From NCBI RefSeq assembly GCF_000013045.1, contig NC_007677.1, positions 1,984,001 through 2,048,000 on the forward strand: a stretch of DNA of 64,000 nucleotides. Direction: 5' to 3'. Numbering within the stretch: the stretch's first letter is position 1; each line of letters begins with the position of its first letter. The translations under genes were made by a program, and so were the position numbers. This document shows positions 7,958 to 16,663 of this stretch, one piece after another. Source of the DNA: Salinibacter ruber DSM 13855. Its GTDB lineage: Bacteria > Bacteroidota > Rhodothermia > Rhodothermales > Salinibacteraceae. Below the pieces are notes generated by a model, which was given only the letters and a program-made list of their open reading frames with translations, did no database searches and was not told the origin of the DNA.

Positions 7958-9196
7958 ATGCGTTCTCCCTGGCCGCCACGACAAATCGCCCAGTGGGCAG
8001 TGCGGGCCGGCCTCGTCGTGCTTCTCGCCCTCGCGGGGCCCGTCGCGCCTCCGGCCGCGCACGGACAGGACGCTTCATCCCGACGCGAGACCACGGAGCA
8101 ACGCCTCGACCAACTCCAGCAGCAGATCCAGCAGGAGCAGCAGCGCCTCCAGAAAACAGAAAAGGAGGCGGAGTCGACCCAGGAGCAGCTCGAATCGCTG
8201 CAACGCGAGATTGCCCTCCGCGAAAAGCTGGTGTCGACCTACCAGGCCCGTCTCGACGAGCTGGGCCGGGAGCGCTCGCGCCTCCGCGACACGCTGTCGA
8301 CCCTGCAGACGCGCCTCGAAACGCTTCGGAAGGACTACCGGGACCAGCTCGTCCACGCCTACAAATACGGGCGCCTGCACGACCTGGCCCTGCTGCTCGC
8401 CTCCCGGTCCATCAACCAGATGCTCATCCGTGCGCGGTACCTGCGGCGGTTCGCCACCGACCGTCGCCGGCAGCGGAGTGCCATCCAGACGGCCGCGGGC
8501 GAGGTCCGCTCCTCGCGCGAACAGCTGGCCGAAAAGCGGGCCGAGACCCGGGACCTCCTCGCCGAGGCGCGCACCGAGCGCACAAACCTGCGGGCCCTCG
8601 AACGGGAGCGGCGACAGGTCATTGACGAGCTGCGGGCCCGGCGCTCCGAGCTCGAACAGCAAATCGAGCAGAAGCAGCGGCAGGCCCAGCAACTCGAACA
8701 GCGCATCCAGAAGCTCGTGGCCCGGGCCAAGCGCGAGCAGGCCGACTCGGGCATGGAGGCCGAGGTTGCCGCCAACCTCTCCGCCTCGTTTCAGGCAAAC
8801 CGCGGGGCCCTGCCCTGGCCCGTAGAGGGGGCCGTCACGACCGACTTTGGCAATCAGGTGGACCCCGTCCATGAAACGACGACGTACCACCCCGGCATCC
8901 TCATCGCGACTTCTCCCCGCAGTCCGGTCCGGGCCATCTTCGACGGCACGGTGACCGGAATCGACTTCGTGCCCGGGTACGGCACGTACGTCGTCATCCA
9001 GCACGGCGAGTACCTCTCGGTCTACAGCAACTTCTCCACCCTGTCGATCGCCGAGGGCAACCAGATCGAGGCGGGGCAGGTCATCGGCCAGTCCGGCACC
9101 GAAAGCGAGCCGCGGGGCGCCAGCCTCTTCTTCGGCCTCGTAAACCGATCATCGAGCGAGTTTGTGGATCCGTCCGGATGGCTCTCGGTCCGTTAA
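7958..9196 (+). CDS. EnvC-like murein hydrolase activator (coiled coil plus degenerate LytM domain)
   Basis: A 412-aa protein. A signal peptide (residues 1-36) is followed by a long Gln/Glu/Arg-rich coiled coil (about 40-260) and a C-terminal LytM/peptidase M23 domain (about 290-405). The zinc ligands of active LytM enzymes are missing: the HxxxD motif reads HPGIL, and the HxH motif region reads SLFFGL. This is the EnvC/NlpD pattern, in which a dead LytM domain activates amidases that split septal peptidoglycan during division. It follows a TPR protein and a DUF4292 lipoprotein on the same strand. Confidence 0.85.
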   Translation: MRSPWPPRQIAQWAVRAGLVVLLALAGPVAPPAAHGQDASSRRETTEQRLDQLQQQIQQEQQRLQKTEKEAESTQEQLESLQREIALREKLVSTYQARLDELGRERSRLRDTLSTLQTRLETLRKDYRDQLVHAYKYGRLHDLALLLASRSINQMLIRARYLRRFATDRRRQRSAIQTAAGEVRSSREQLAEKRAETRDLLAEARTERTNLRALERERRQVIDELRARRSELEQQIEQKQRQAQQLEQRIQKLVARAKREQADSGMEAEVAANLSASFQANRGALPWPVEGAVTTDFGNQVDPVHETTTYHPGILIATSPRSPVRAIFDGTVTGIDFVPGYGTYVVIQHGEYLSVYSNFSTLSIAEGNQIEAGQVIGQSGTESEPRGASLFFGLVNRSSSEFVDPSGWLSVR

Positions 9197-9256
9197 TTCC
9201 GCGAATGCCGTCCCATCGGATTCACGAAAACCTTTTCCCCCACAGGAAGCGGCCAT

Positions 9257-9286
9257 TTGGGATTGCTGAAGGGCGGGGCGTATCTT
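9257..9286 (+). promoter_or_regulatory. Candidate promoter for lpdA
   Basis: TTGGGA at 9257-9262 and TATCTT at 9281-9286 with an 18-base spacer, about 50 bases before the lpdA ATG. The match is partial. Confidence 0.35.
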
Positions 9287-9335
9287 GCCAAGCACCTTAT
9301 TCGCCTACACATGCGACCAACTTTTTCTCGCCCCT

Positions 9336-10754
9336 ATGGCTACGGACTACGATTGCGTGATTGTCGGCAGCGGCCCCGGCGGCTACGAAACGGCCATCCG
9401 GGCCACCCAGCTCGGCATGGAGACGGCCATCGTTGAGAAGGACAAGCTCGGCGGCGTCTGCCTGAACGTCGGCTGCATTCCGACGAAGGCCCTCCTCAAA
9501 AGCGCCGAGGTGATGGCCGAGACCAGCCACCTCGACGACTTCGGGCTGGAGCTGGACGGGTCGGTCTCCCCCGACTTCCCGAGCGTCATCGAGCGCAGCC
9601 GCGGGGCGGCCAATCAGATGAACCAGGGCGTCCGGTTCCTGATGCAGAAAAACGACATCGACGTGCTGCGCGGCCACGGCCGCCTGACCGCGCCGGACAC
9701 CGTCGAGATCGAGCCGTCGGTCAACATGGACGGGGAGGAGGTCGGGGAGGCCCGCACCGTCACGGGCGAGCACATCATCCTGGCCACTGGCGCCCGGCCG
9801 AACGAGCTCCCCTTCCTCCCGATCGACGGGGAGAAGGTAATGAGCTCCAAAGAGGCGATGCTCCAGACCGAGCAGCCCGACTCCCTTGTGATCGTCGGCG
9901 CCGGGGCCATCGGGGTCGAGTTTGGGTACTTCTACCACCACATGGGCACGGACGTCACCATCATCGAGGTGCAGGACCGCATGGTGCCCGCCGAGGACAA
10001 GGACGTGTCCAAGGAGCTGGAGAAGGCCTACACGAAAATGGGCATCGAGGTCATGACCGGGGCCAACGTCAAGGGCGTGGACAAGGACGCCGAGCCCCTC
10101 CGCGTGGAGGTCGAGACCGGCGGCAGCACCGAACACATCGAGTGCGACCAGGTCCTCTCCGCCGTCGGCGTCGTGGGCAACGTGGAGGACATCGGCCTGG
10201 AGACAGTCGGCGTCGAGACGGAGGGCGGCGACATCGTGGTCGACGACTACTACCGGACCAACGTCGACGGGGTGTACGCCATCGGCGACGTCACCGGCGC
10301 CCCCTGGCTTGCCCACAAGGCCAGCCACGAGGGCATTCTCTGCATCGAGAAGATCGCGGGCCACGACGTGCGGCCGATGGACCCGAACGACATTCCGGCC
10401 TGCACCTACTGCCAGCCGCAGATCGCCTCGGTGGGCCACACCGAAGAGGAGGCCAGGGAGGCCGGCTACGACGTGAAGGTTGGCACCTTCCCGTTCAAGG
10501 CCAACGGGAAGGCCGCCGCGCTGGGCCACCAGGAGGGCTTCGTCAAGACCATCTACGACGAGAAGTACGGCGAGCTGCTGGGCTGCCACATCATCGGGGA
10601 GGACGCCACGGAGCTGATCTCGGAGGTCGTCGCGGCGCGAACGCTGGAGACGACGGGCCTGGAGATCATGGAGTCGATGCACCCGCACCCGACCCTCTCG
10701 GAGACGGTGATGGAGGCGACCCGCGAAGCCTACGGCCAGCCGATCAACATCTAA
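9336..10754 (+). CDS. lpdA: Dihydrolipoyl dehydrogenase (E3)
   Basis: A 472-aa flavoprotein disulfide reductase that reoxidises dihydrolipoamide with NAD+ in the 2-oxoacid dehydrogenase and glycine cleavage complexes. It has the N-terminal FAD motif VIVGSGPGGYE, the redox-active disulfide GGVCLNVGCIPTKAL near residue 40, an NAD-binding VIVGAGAIGVEFG near residue 190, and the C-terminal interface His-Pro pair in MHPHPTLSE. The ATG at 9336 sits just before the FAD motif as in the family. It stands alone, with no E1 or E2 genes nearby. A strong terminator follows. Confidence 0.95.
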   Translation: MATDYDCVIVGSGPGGYETAIRATQLGMETAIVEKDKLGGVCLNVGCIPTKALLKSAEVMAETSHLDDFGLELDGSVSPDFPSVIERSRGAANQMNQGVRFLMQKNDIDVLRGHGRLTAPDTVEIEPSVNMDGEEVGEARTVTGEHIILATGARPNELPFLPIDGEKVMSSKEAMLQTEQPDSLVIVGAGAIGVEFGYFYHHMGTDVTIIEVQDRMVPAEDKDVSKELEKAYTKMGIEVMTGANVKGVDKDAEPLRVEVETGGSTEHIECDQVLSAVGVVGNVEDIGLETVGVETEGGDIVVDDYYRTNVDGVYAIGDVTGAPWLAHKASHEGILCIEKIAGHDVRPMDPNDIPACTYCQPQIASVGHTEEEAREAGYDVKVGTFPFKANGKAAALGHQEGFVKTIYDEKYGELLGCHIIGEDATELISEVVAARTLETTGLEIMESMHPHPTLSETVMEATREAYGQPINI

Positions 10755-10777
10755 CTCCGTAGGATATTTCAGCACTC

Positions 10778-10818
10778 AAAGCCCCGTTCTCTTCGGAGAG
10801 CGGGGCTTTTTTTGTTGC
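10778..10818 (+). terminator. Rho-independent terminator after lpdA
   Basis: GCCCCGTTCTC pairs with GAGAGCGGGGC (one T-G wobble) around a TTCG loop closed by C-G, the very stable cUUCGg tetraloop. A run of seven T follows. This is the clearest intrinsic terminator in the window and lies 24 bases after the lpdA stop. Confidence 0.9.
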
Positions 10819-10903
10819 GCCTTCTGTGAAACCTTCCACACCTGCTCCGATGTAGTCGATTGTCCGATTCCCACATATCCCGGTTGCTACACGTTTCCAC
10901 GCC

Positions 10904-11128
10904 ATGACCGAAACGACTCGGAATCGCCTTCTCGGATTGCTCCTTCTTCTAGTGGGAGCCGTGGGAATACTGCTCATGTCCGGCGTCTCTCCGGGGGGCG
11001 GCAAGCTGCCGTGGTTTCTTGCCGGTTGTTGTCAGGGCCTGGGGGCCGTCTTGCTGCTTACCGGCACGCCGCCCTGGCACTCGGCCCGGTGGCGGGCCTC
11101 CTGGCATCCACTGCGTCCTCCCAACTGA
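10904..11128 (+). CDS. Small hypothetical membrane protein
   Basis: A 74-aa protein with a hydrophobic helix at about residues 9-28 (LLGLLLLLVGAVGILLMSG), a second at about 38-54, and a basic Trp/Arg-rich tail. No family is recognised. It follows the lpdA terminator and precedes another two-helix small protein by 44 bases on the same strand, so the two may be co-transcribed. Confidence 0.55.
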   Translation: MTETTRNRLLGLLLLLVGAVGILLMSGVSPGGGKLPWFLAGCCQGLGAVLLLTGTPPWHSARWRASWHPLRPPN

Positions 11129-11172
11129 TGCGCCCGTCGCATTTCCTCGTTCGTTGGCCCCATCCCTCACCC

Positions 11173-11370
11173 ATGATGAACGCTCAAGAGCGTCTTATTG
11201 GTGCCCTCCTTCTCTTCGGGGGACTGGCCGTGCTCTTCCGAGCGGCCCTTCCCGATGCGGTCAGGGTCCTTCTCATCGGAGTGCTCTCGGCGGGCGTTGT
11301 CTTTGTAATTGCCCCCGCCTGGGTGCGGTGGCGGTGGACCACCCTGCAGGAGTGGCTCTCTCTTCGATAG
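11173..11370 (+). CDS. Small hypothetical membrane protein
   Basis: A 65-aa protein with two hydrophobic segments (about residues 8-27 and 30-48), joined by a short charged turn and ending in a Trp/Arg-rich amphipathic tail. Tandem ATG codons at 11173 and 11176 are both possible starts. No family is recognised. It converges with the M1 peptidase gene, whose stop is 7 bases away. Confidence 0.5.
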   Translation: MMNAQERLIGALLLFGGLAVLFRAALPDAVRVLLIGVLSAGVVFVIAPAWVRWRWTTLQEWLSLR

Positions 11371-11377
11371 CCCGGCG

Positions 11378-13027
11378 CTACTCTTGTCGGAGCACCCACC
11401 CCTTGGGATCCACCTGCACGTCCGCGCCCGCCGGAACCTGAACCTGCCCCTCCCCCCCAGTCATCGCCACCCGCCGGGTCGAATCCCGGACGCGGACCGG
11501 CACCGGCACCTCAAACGCGGCGTCGCCCGTGTTCGCCCACTGCAATCGGAGCGTTCCGTCCGCCCGACGCGTCTCCAGTACGGGAAGGCCGGACTGATAG
11601 AGGTAGACGTCAAAGAACGCGTCGAGCGACCGGCCCGAGACCGACTCCGCGAGCCGGACGAAGTCCGCTGTCGTGACGTGGCGAAAGGACGGCCTCTCGT
11701 CACGCGTGCGCCCCCCCGCATCGGCAAACCGGCGCAGGAGGGTGCGCAGGGCCTTCTCCCCGACGACGTACCGCAGCGTGTGGAGGGTGAGGGCCCCGCG
11801 GTTGTACACGTCGCCGTGATAGATCTCCTCGGCCGACGTCGGATCGCGGCGGGCAATCGGCGTGCCGCCGGTCATCGCCTGTCGAAAGTCGTCGATGCGC
11901 GCACGATAGGCGCCGTGCCCCCGACGGGCCTCCGCGTACAGGGCCTCCAGGTACGTGGCCGTGCCTTCGTGGAGCCAGAAGTCCTTCCAGTCGGCCACCG
12001 TCACGAGGTTGCCGTACCACTCGTGGGCCAGTTCGTGAAAGTGAAGGGCGTCGAAGGAGGCGCCATAGCCGAGCCCGCCGGGCGTAAAGTCATGCCCGTA
12101 CGCAATCAGCGACTGATGCTCCATGCCCAGAAAGGGCGACTGGGCAAGCCCGTACTTGTCCGCCCGCGGGGGGTAGGGCCCGAGCGTCTCCTCCAGGAAG
12201 CGCACCTGGTCCAGAAAGCCCGGCAGGGCGCGGGCGGCCCGGGCCGAGTCCGACGGGAGCACGTAGGCCGACACCGGCACGTCCTGGCCGCTGGTGCTGG
12301 CGTAGGCGGTGTCGAGGTGAACGTACGGCGCCGCGTTGAGGGTCACGTTGTACGTGTTGATCGGCGTAGACACGTGCCACCGGTAGGTCTCCGTCGAGTC
12401 CGACGCCCGCTCGACCGATCGGAGGCGCCCGTTGGAGGCGGCAACGAGCGAGTCGGGCACCGTGAACGCGAGGTCCATCGAGTCCGGCTCGTCGGAGGGA
12501 TGGTCCTTCACCGGCCACCACAGGTCGGCCCCTTCCGTTTGGCACGACGTCGCGATCCAGGGCGCGCCCGCCGGGGTCTCCTCCCACGTCAGGCCGCCGT
12601 CCCAGGGCGGATTCGGGGCGACACGGGGACGTCCCTCGTACGCCACCCGCGCGTGGAGGGTGTCGCCGGCGGCATACGACCGGCCCAGGTCGATCCAGAG
12701 CTCGTTCCGGCCCTCCTTCCGCTCCACAGAACGACGTGTGCCCCGCTCTCCGATCTCCCAGGCCCGCCGCACGGACAGACGGCGGTCGAGATTGAGGACC
12801 AGGACCTCCAGCGGCTCCTCGACGACCGCCCGCACCTCGACCGTCCCTTCAATTCGCTCGCGGGCCGGGTCCACCGCGACGTCCAGGTCGTAGTGAAATA
12901 CATCGTAGGCCGCCTGCTCGGGCGGGAGCGACCCGCCCGAATCCTGCGCCGAGGTGGAAGAGCACCCCCCAAGCCCCGAGAAGAGCAGGAGCAGCACGAG
13001 GATCCGGACGGAACGGCGACAGACCAT
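11378..13027 (-). CDS. M1 family zinc metallopeptidase, lipoprotein
   Basis: A 549-aa aminopeptidase-like protein of the gluzincin M1 family. A lipoprotein signal ends in GLGGC at about residue 21. The zinc site is HELAHEWYGN near residue 330, with the third ligand Glu in WLHEGTATY about 19 residues later. The exopeptidase motif is present as GMEHQ in place of GAMEN, keeping the Glu that binds the substrate N-terminus. It probably trims peptides at the cell surface or in the periplasm. The ATG at 13027 gives the lipobox. It lies 57 bases downstream of a membrane J-domain gene on the same strand. Confidence 0.9.
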   Translation of the reverse strand: MVCRRSVRILVLLLLFSGLGGCSSTSAQDSGGSLPPEQAAYDVFHYDLDVAVDPARERIEGTVEVRAVVEEPLEVLVLNLDRRLSVRRAWEIGERGTRRSVERKEGRNELWIDLGRSYAAGDTLHARVAYEGRPRVAPNPPWDGGLTWEETPAGAPWIATSCQTEGADLWWPVKDHPSDEPDSMDLAFTVPDSLVAASNGRLRSVERASDSTETYRWHVSTPINTYNVTLNAAPYVHLDTAYASTSGQDVPVSAYVLPSDSARAARALPGFLDQVRFLEETLGPYPPRADKYGLAQSPFLGMEHQSLIAYGHDFTPGGLGYGASFDALHFHELAHEWYGNLVTVADWKDFWLHEGTATYLEALYAEARRGHGAYRARIDDFRQAMTGGTPIARRDPTSAEEIYHGDVYNRGALTLHTLRYVVGEKALRTLLRRFADAGGRTRDERPSFRHVTTADFVRLAESVSGRSLDAFFDVYLYQSGLPVLETRRADGTLRLQWANTGDAAFEVPVPVRVRDSTRRVAMTGGEGQVQVPAGADVQVDPKGWVLRQE

Positions 13028-13083
13028 TGAGGCAGTGGATCGAAATGACAGAGCTCCCCCGCCGCCGGCTCTCAGGCCGCCGC

Positions 13084-13635
13084 TCATCGACCGGTCAAGA
13101 AGATTTCCGCGTACGCCCAGACGCTGCCCAGGGCGAACCCGCAGGCGCTCCCCACGAGCCCGACGAGGAGAACATCGAATAGAAAGAGGCCGGTTCCGTG
13201 CATCGTGAGCGGATCGTACAGAAACACGGACACAGTGAGCACCGCGCAGGCCGGGATCGTAATTTTATTTTTTTCGCGGATGAGCCGATATTCGCCGGAC
13301 AGCCCCGACACGCGATCGACGACCTCTTTGCGCACTCGCACCTTCTCCGCACTGCGCCACCGCTCCGCGAACGACCGCCGTCGGCCGCGCCCGCTCGCCC
13401 CCTCGTCGTCCGAGGAGTCTCCGTTGCGGGCGCCCCGCGACCAACGCTCGTCCTCCGAATCGCTCAGGGTCTCGAAGGCCTCTCGGACCCGCAAAAACTC
13501 GCGCTGGGCCTCTTCTTTTTCCCCCTCGTCGGCCTGGTCGGGGTGGCACTCCAGCGCGCGTCGGCGGAACGCGTGCTTGATTTCCTCCTGGGACGCCCCC
13601 GGGTTGATCCCCAAAATGTCGTGGTACGTGCTCAT
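13084..13635 (-). CDS. Membrane-anchored J-domain protein
   Basis: A 183-aa protein. Residues about 3-68 form a J domain (YHDILGINPGASQEEIKHAFRR, then CHPDQAD with the HPD tripeptide that stimulates DnaK ATPase). An Arg/Ser/Asp-rich linker follows, then two hydrophobic helices at about 130-148 and 152-176. There is no Gly/Phe region or zinc finger, so it is not DnaJ itself. The layout suggests recruitment of DnaK to the membrane. It sits between mutS (87 bases upstream) and an M1 peptidase. The ATG at 13635 was chosen as it directly precedes the J domain. Confidence 0.85.
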   Translation of the reverse strand: MSTYHDILGINPGASQEEIKHAFRRRALECHPDQADEGEKEEAQREFLRVREAFETLSDSEDERWSRGARNGDSSDDEGASGRGRRRSFAERWRSAEKVRVRKEVVDRVSGLSGEYRLIREKNKITIPACAVLTVSVFLYDPLTMHGTGLFLFDVLLVGLVGSACGFALGSVWAYAEIFLTGR

Positions 13636-13722
13636 GGCGCCACGCAACCGGCTGCAACGGACAGGACTCGTGCCCCTTCGTGGTTCGTTGAACCCGTCCG
13701 CGGACCGTCTGTTGCGGCGCGG

Positions 13723-16449
13723 TCAGTCCGCCAGCGTCTCCTTCATCTCCGCCAGCTTCATGAGCGCCTCGACCGGCGTGATTCGGTTCGGATCGATCTC
13801 GCCGAGCATCTCCTTGATCTCTTCCGCCGCCGGGTCCGGCTGCCCGAAGAGGTGCATCTGATTGGCCTGACTGTCCTCCAGGTCCGGCACCGCGTCGGCC
13901 TCGCCCTTCTTGGCACGCACCCCGTCCCCCGAGGGCGGGTCCTCCGAGGGCGGGTCCTCCGAGGGGGCCCCGTCCGCCTCGTCGGCCCCCACCTCCAGGT
14001 GCTGGCTCTCCAGGTTCTGGAGGACCTCCCGAGCCCGGGCGATCACCGCGTCCGGCAGGCCCGCCATCTTCGCCACCTCGATGCCGTAGGAGTGATCCGC
14101 GCCCCCCGGAATGAGCTTGCGGAGGAAGACGATCTCGCCCTCGTGCTCGCTCACCTGGATGCGGTAGTTGTGCACCCGCTCCAGGCGGTCGGCCATCGCG
14201 TTGAGCTCGTGGTAGTGCGTAGCGAAGAGGGTCCGCGCCGCCACCTCGGGCCGCTCGTGCAGGTACTCCACGATGGCCCAGGCGATCGAGAGGCCGTCGA
14301 ACGTGGACGTGCCGCGCCCCACCTCGTCGAACAGGATGAGCGACCGGGCCGTGGCGTTGTTGAGAATGTTGGCCGCCTCGTTCATCTCGACGAGGAACGT
14401 GCTCTCCCCCGCCGCGAGGTTGTCCGACGCCCCGACGCGGGTGAAGATGCGGTCCACCACCCCAATCTGGGCCGCCTCGGCGGGCACGAACGATCCCACC
14501 TGCGCGAGCAACACGATGAGCCCAACCTGCCGCAGGGCGACGCTTTTCCCGGCCATGTTGGGCCCCGTGATGATGAGGACCTGCTCGTCGTCCGGGTCGA
14601 GGGCCATGTCGTTCGGAATGAACGGGTCGCCCGGGGGAAGCGTCTGTTCCACCACCGGGTGCCGCCCCTCCTCGATGTCGATCGTGAGCCCGTCGTCCAC
14701 CGACGGCCGCGTGTAGTCGTGCTGCTCGGCCACCTCGGCCAGGCCCGCGAAGCAGTCGAGGTGCGCCAGGAGCTCGGCGTTCTCCTGCAGGATGCCCGTC
14801 TGCTGGGCGATTTGGGATCGGAGCTCGTTGAAGAGCTCCTGCTCCAGCGTCTCGATTTTCTCCTCCGCCGTCAGGATCTTCTCCTCCATCTCCTTCAGCT
14901 CCGGCGTCACGTAGCGCTCGGAGTCCACGAGCGTCTGCTTGCGGATGTAGTCCTCGGGCACCTTGTCGGCGTGGGTGTTCGTCACCTCGATGTAGTACCC
15001 GAAGACCTTGTTGAAGCCGACCTTGAGGGACGGAATGTCGGTGCGCTCGCTCTCTTCCGTCTCCAGGTTGGCCACCCAGTCCTTGCCCTCCTGCGCGATG
15101 GTGCGCAGTTCGTCGAGCTCCTCGGAGTAGCCGTCGCGGATGAGGCCGCCTTCGCTGATCTTTGCCGGCGGGTCGTCCACGAGGGCGCTCTGGATCCGAT
15201 CGACCATCTCGGGACACGAACGCAGGTCGTCCTCGATGGCGCCGAGGGCGTCCGAGTCGGCGTCCGTCAGGAGGCCAAGGACATTCGGTAGGCGGCGGAG
15301 CGTATGCTTGATCGCAATCAGGTCGCCGGGGGCGGCGCGGCCCGTGGCCACCTTGCCGGCCAGCCGCTCCAGGTCGCCCATCTGGTTCAGCTCCTCGCGG
15401 AGGTCGTCGCGCAGGGTGCGGTCGTCGACGCAGGCCTCCACGGCGTCCAGGCGGTGCCGGATACGGCCCACGTCGCGGAGGGGGCGCACCAACCAGGCCC
15501 GGAGGCGGCGCCCGCCCATCGGGGTTTCCGTCTCGTCGAGGATGCTCACGAGCGTCCCCTCGTGCCCGTCGTCCTGGATGGACTGCACGAGCTCGAGGTT
15601 GCGCTTCGTCTCCGGGTCGAGCGCGATGTGCTCGTCCTTCGAGTAGCGCTTGATCTTGCGGACGTGGGGCAGCGCCCCCTTTTGCGTCTCGCCTAGGTAG
15701 TGGAGCGCCGCGCCCGACGCCACCACGCCCAGGTCCATGTCGTCCACCCCAAACCCCTTCAGCGAGTGGGTCTCGAAGTGCTCCAGGAGCGTCTGGTACG
15801 CGAAGTCGTACTTGAAGACCCAGTCCTCCTGCTCGGTCACGGTAAACGGCACCTCCCGGAGGTGCTGCTGGAGGCGCTCTGTCTTGCGCTTGTCCACGAT
15901 CACCTCAGAAGGAGCCACCGTCTGGATGAGGTCCTGCAGCTGGTCGAGGCCGGCCTCGGTGACGCTGAACTCGCCCGTGGTGGCGTCGATGAAGGAAAAG
16001 CCGATGCGGTCCTTGTCCCGGCCGGTGCCGAAGTGGAGGGCCGCCAGAAAGTTGGACTGCTTCGGATTGAGCAGCTGGTCGTGGAACGAGACGCCCGGCG
16101 TCACCACCTCCACCACATCGCGGTCCACGACCTTTCCGCTCGAGTCGTCGGCGTCCTCCACCTGCTCGCAGATGGCCACGCGAAGGCCGGACCGGATGAG
16201 CTTGGGCAGATGGCTATCGAGGGCGTGGTGCGGAAAGCCTGCCATCGGGACGTCGTCGGCGTCGCCGTTGTTGCGCTCGGTGAGCGTAATCCCGAGGAGC
16301 CGGCTGACCGTCTTCGCGTCGTCGTCGAACGACTCGTAGAAGTCGCCCATGCGGAACAGGAGGATCGCCTTCGGGTGGCGCTCCTTGATCTTATAGTACT
16401 GCCGCATGAGGGGCGTGCGCCCGCGCTGCTGGGTGCTGGACTGAGCCAT
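13723..16449 (-). CDS. mutS: DNA mismatch repair protein MutS
   Basis: A 908-aa protein that recognises base mismatches and small loops and signals with MutL. Domain I contains the mismatch wedge Phe-x-Glu motif (MGDFYESFDDDA near residue 34). The ATPase has Walker A GPNMAGKS near residue 640 and the DEVGRGTSTFDG signature near 715. A short acidic insert near residue 835 contains the repeated pentapeptide SEDPP, encoded by a 15-bp tandem repeat. The C-terminal helical region (RITPVEALMKLAEMKETL) is intact. Length is close to the usual 850-900 aa. Confidence 0.97.
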   Translation of the reverse strand: MAQSSTQQRGRTPLMRQYYKIKERHPKAILLFRMGDFYESFDDDAKTVSRLLGITLTERNNGDADDVPMAGFPHHALDSHLPKLIRSGLRVAICEQVEDADDSSGKVVDRDVVEVVTPGVSFHDQLLNPKQSNFLAALHFGTGRDKDRIGFSFIDATTGEFSVTEAGLDQLQDLIQTVAPSEVIVDKRKTERLQQHLREVPFTVTEQEDWVFKYDFAYQTLLEHFETHSLKGFGVDDMDLGVVASGAALHYLGETQKGALPHVRKIKRYSKDEHIALDPETKRNLELVQSIQDDGHEGTLVSILDETETPMGGRRLRAWLVRPLRDVGRIRHRLDAVEACVDDRTLRDDLREELNQMGDLERLAGKVATGRAAPGDLIAIKHTLRRLPNVLGLLTDADSDALGAIEDDLRSCPEMVDRIQSALVDDPPAKISEGGLIRDGYSEELDELRTIAQEGKDWVANLETEESERTDIPSLKVGFNKVFGYYIEVTNTHADKVPEDYIRKQTLVDSERYVTPELKEMEEKILTAEEKIETLEQELFNELRSQIAQQTGILQENAELLAHLDCFAGLAEVAEQHDYTRPSVDDGLTIDIEEGRHPVVEQTLPPGDPFIPNDMALDPDDEQVLIITGPNMAGKSVALRQVGLIVLLAQVGSFVPAEAAQIGVVDRIFTRVGASDNLAAGESTFLVEMNEAANILNNATARSLILFDEVGRGTSTFDGLSIAWAIVEYLHERPEVAARTLFATHYHELNAMADRLERVHNYRIQVSEHEGEIVFLRKLIPGGADHSYGIEVAKMAGLPDAVIARAREVLQNLESQHLEVGADEADGAPSEDPPSEDPPSGDGVRAKKGEADAVPDLEDSQANQMHLFGQPDPAAEEIKEMLGEIDPNRITPVEALMKLAEMKETLAD
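13931..13965. repeat. 15-bp tandem repeat inside mutS
   Basis: The unit GAGGGCGGGTCCTCC occurs twice without mismatch (13931-13945 and 13946-13960), followed by a partial third GAGGG. It is in frame and encodes an acidic Ser-Glu-Asp-Pro-Pro repeat in a linker before the C-terminus, so copy changes would keep the frame. Confidence 0.85.
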
Positions 16450-16663
16450 GAAGGTCCGGGATCAACAAAAACTGATTCGAGAGGGCGCCCTCGGTCACGC
16501 GACGAGGGGCGGGGCCTGCAGAACGACAGGGAAAGTCTGACAGAAAGGACGCCGGTCGCCTCCCCACTCGTCACGCCTCGATGATCTGCATCGACACAAC
16601 GTAGCCGTCCACGTCCCAAATCACAACGGGCCGGCCCGGGGCTCGCCGATCCTTCGCCGGTCT

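Noticed and set aside
9297-10775. A 490-codon open frame antisense to lpdA
   Set aside because: Shadow of lpdA; the product is a His/Val/Asp-rich low-complexity string with no domain.
11378-13027. GMEHQ instead of GAMEN in the M1 peptidase as a loss of function
   Set aside because: The Glu that binds the peptide N-terminus is kept, and this variant is familiar in related M1 enzymes; the zinc site is intact.
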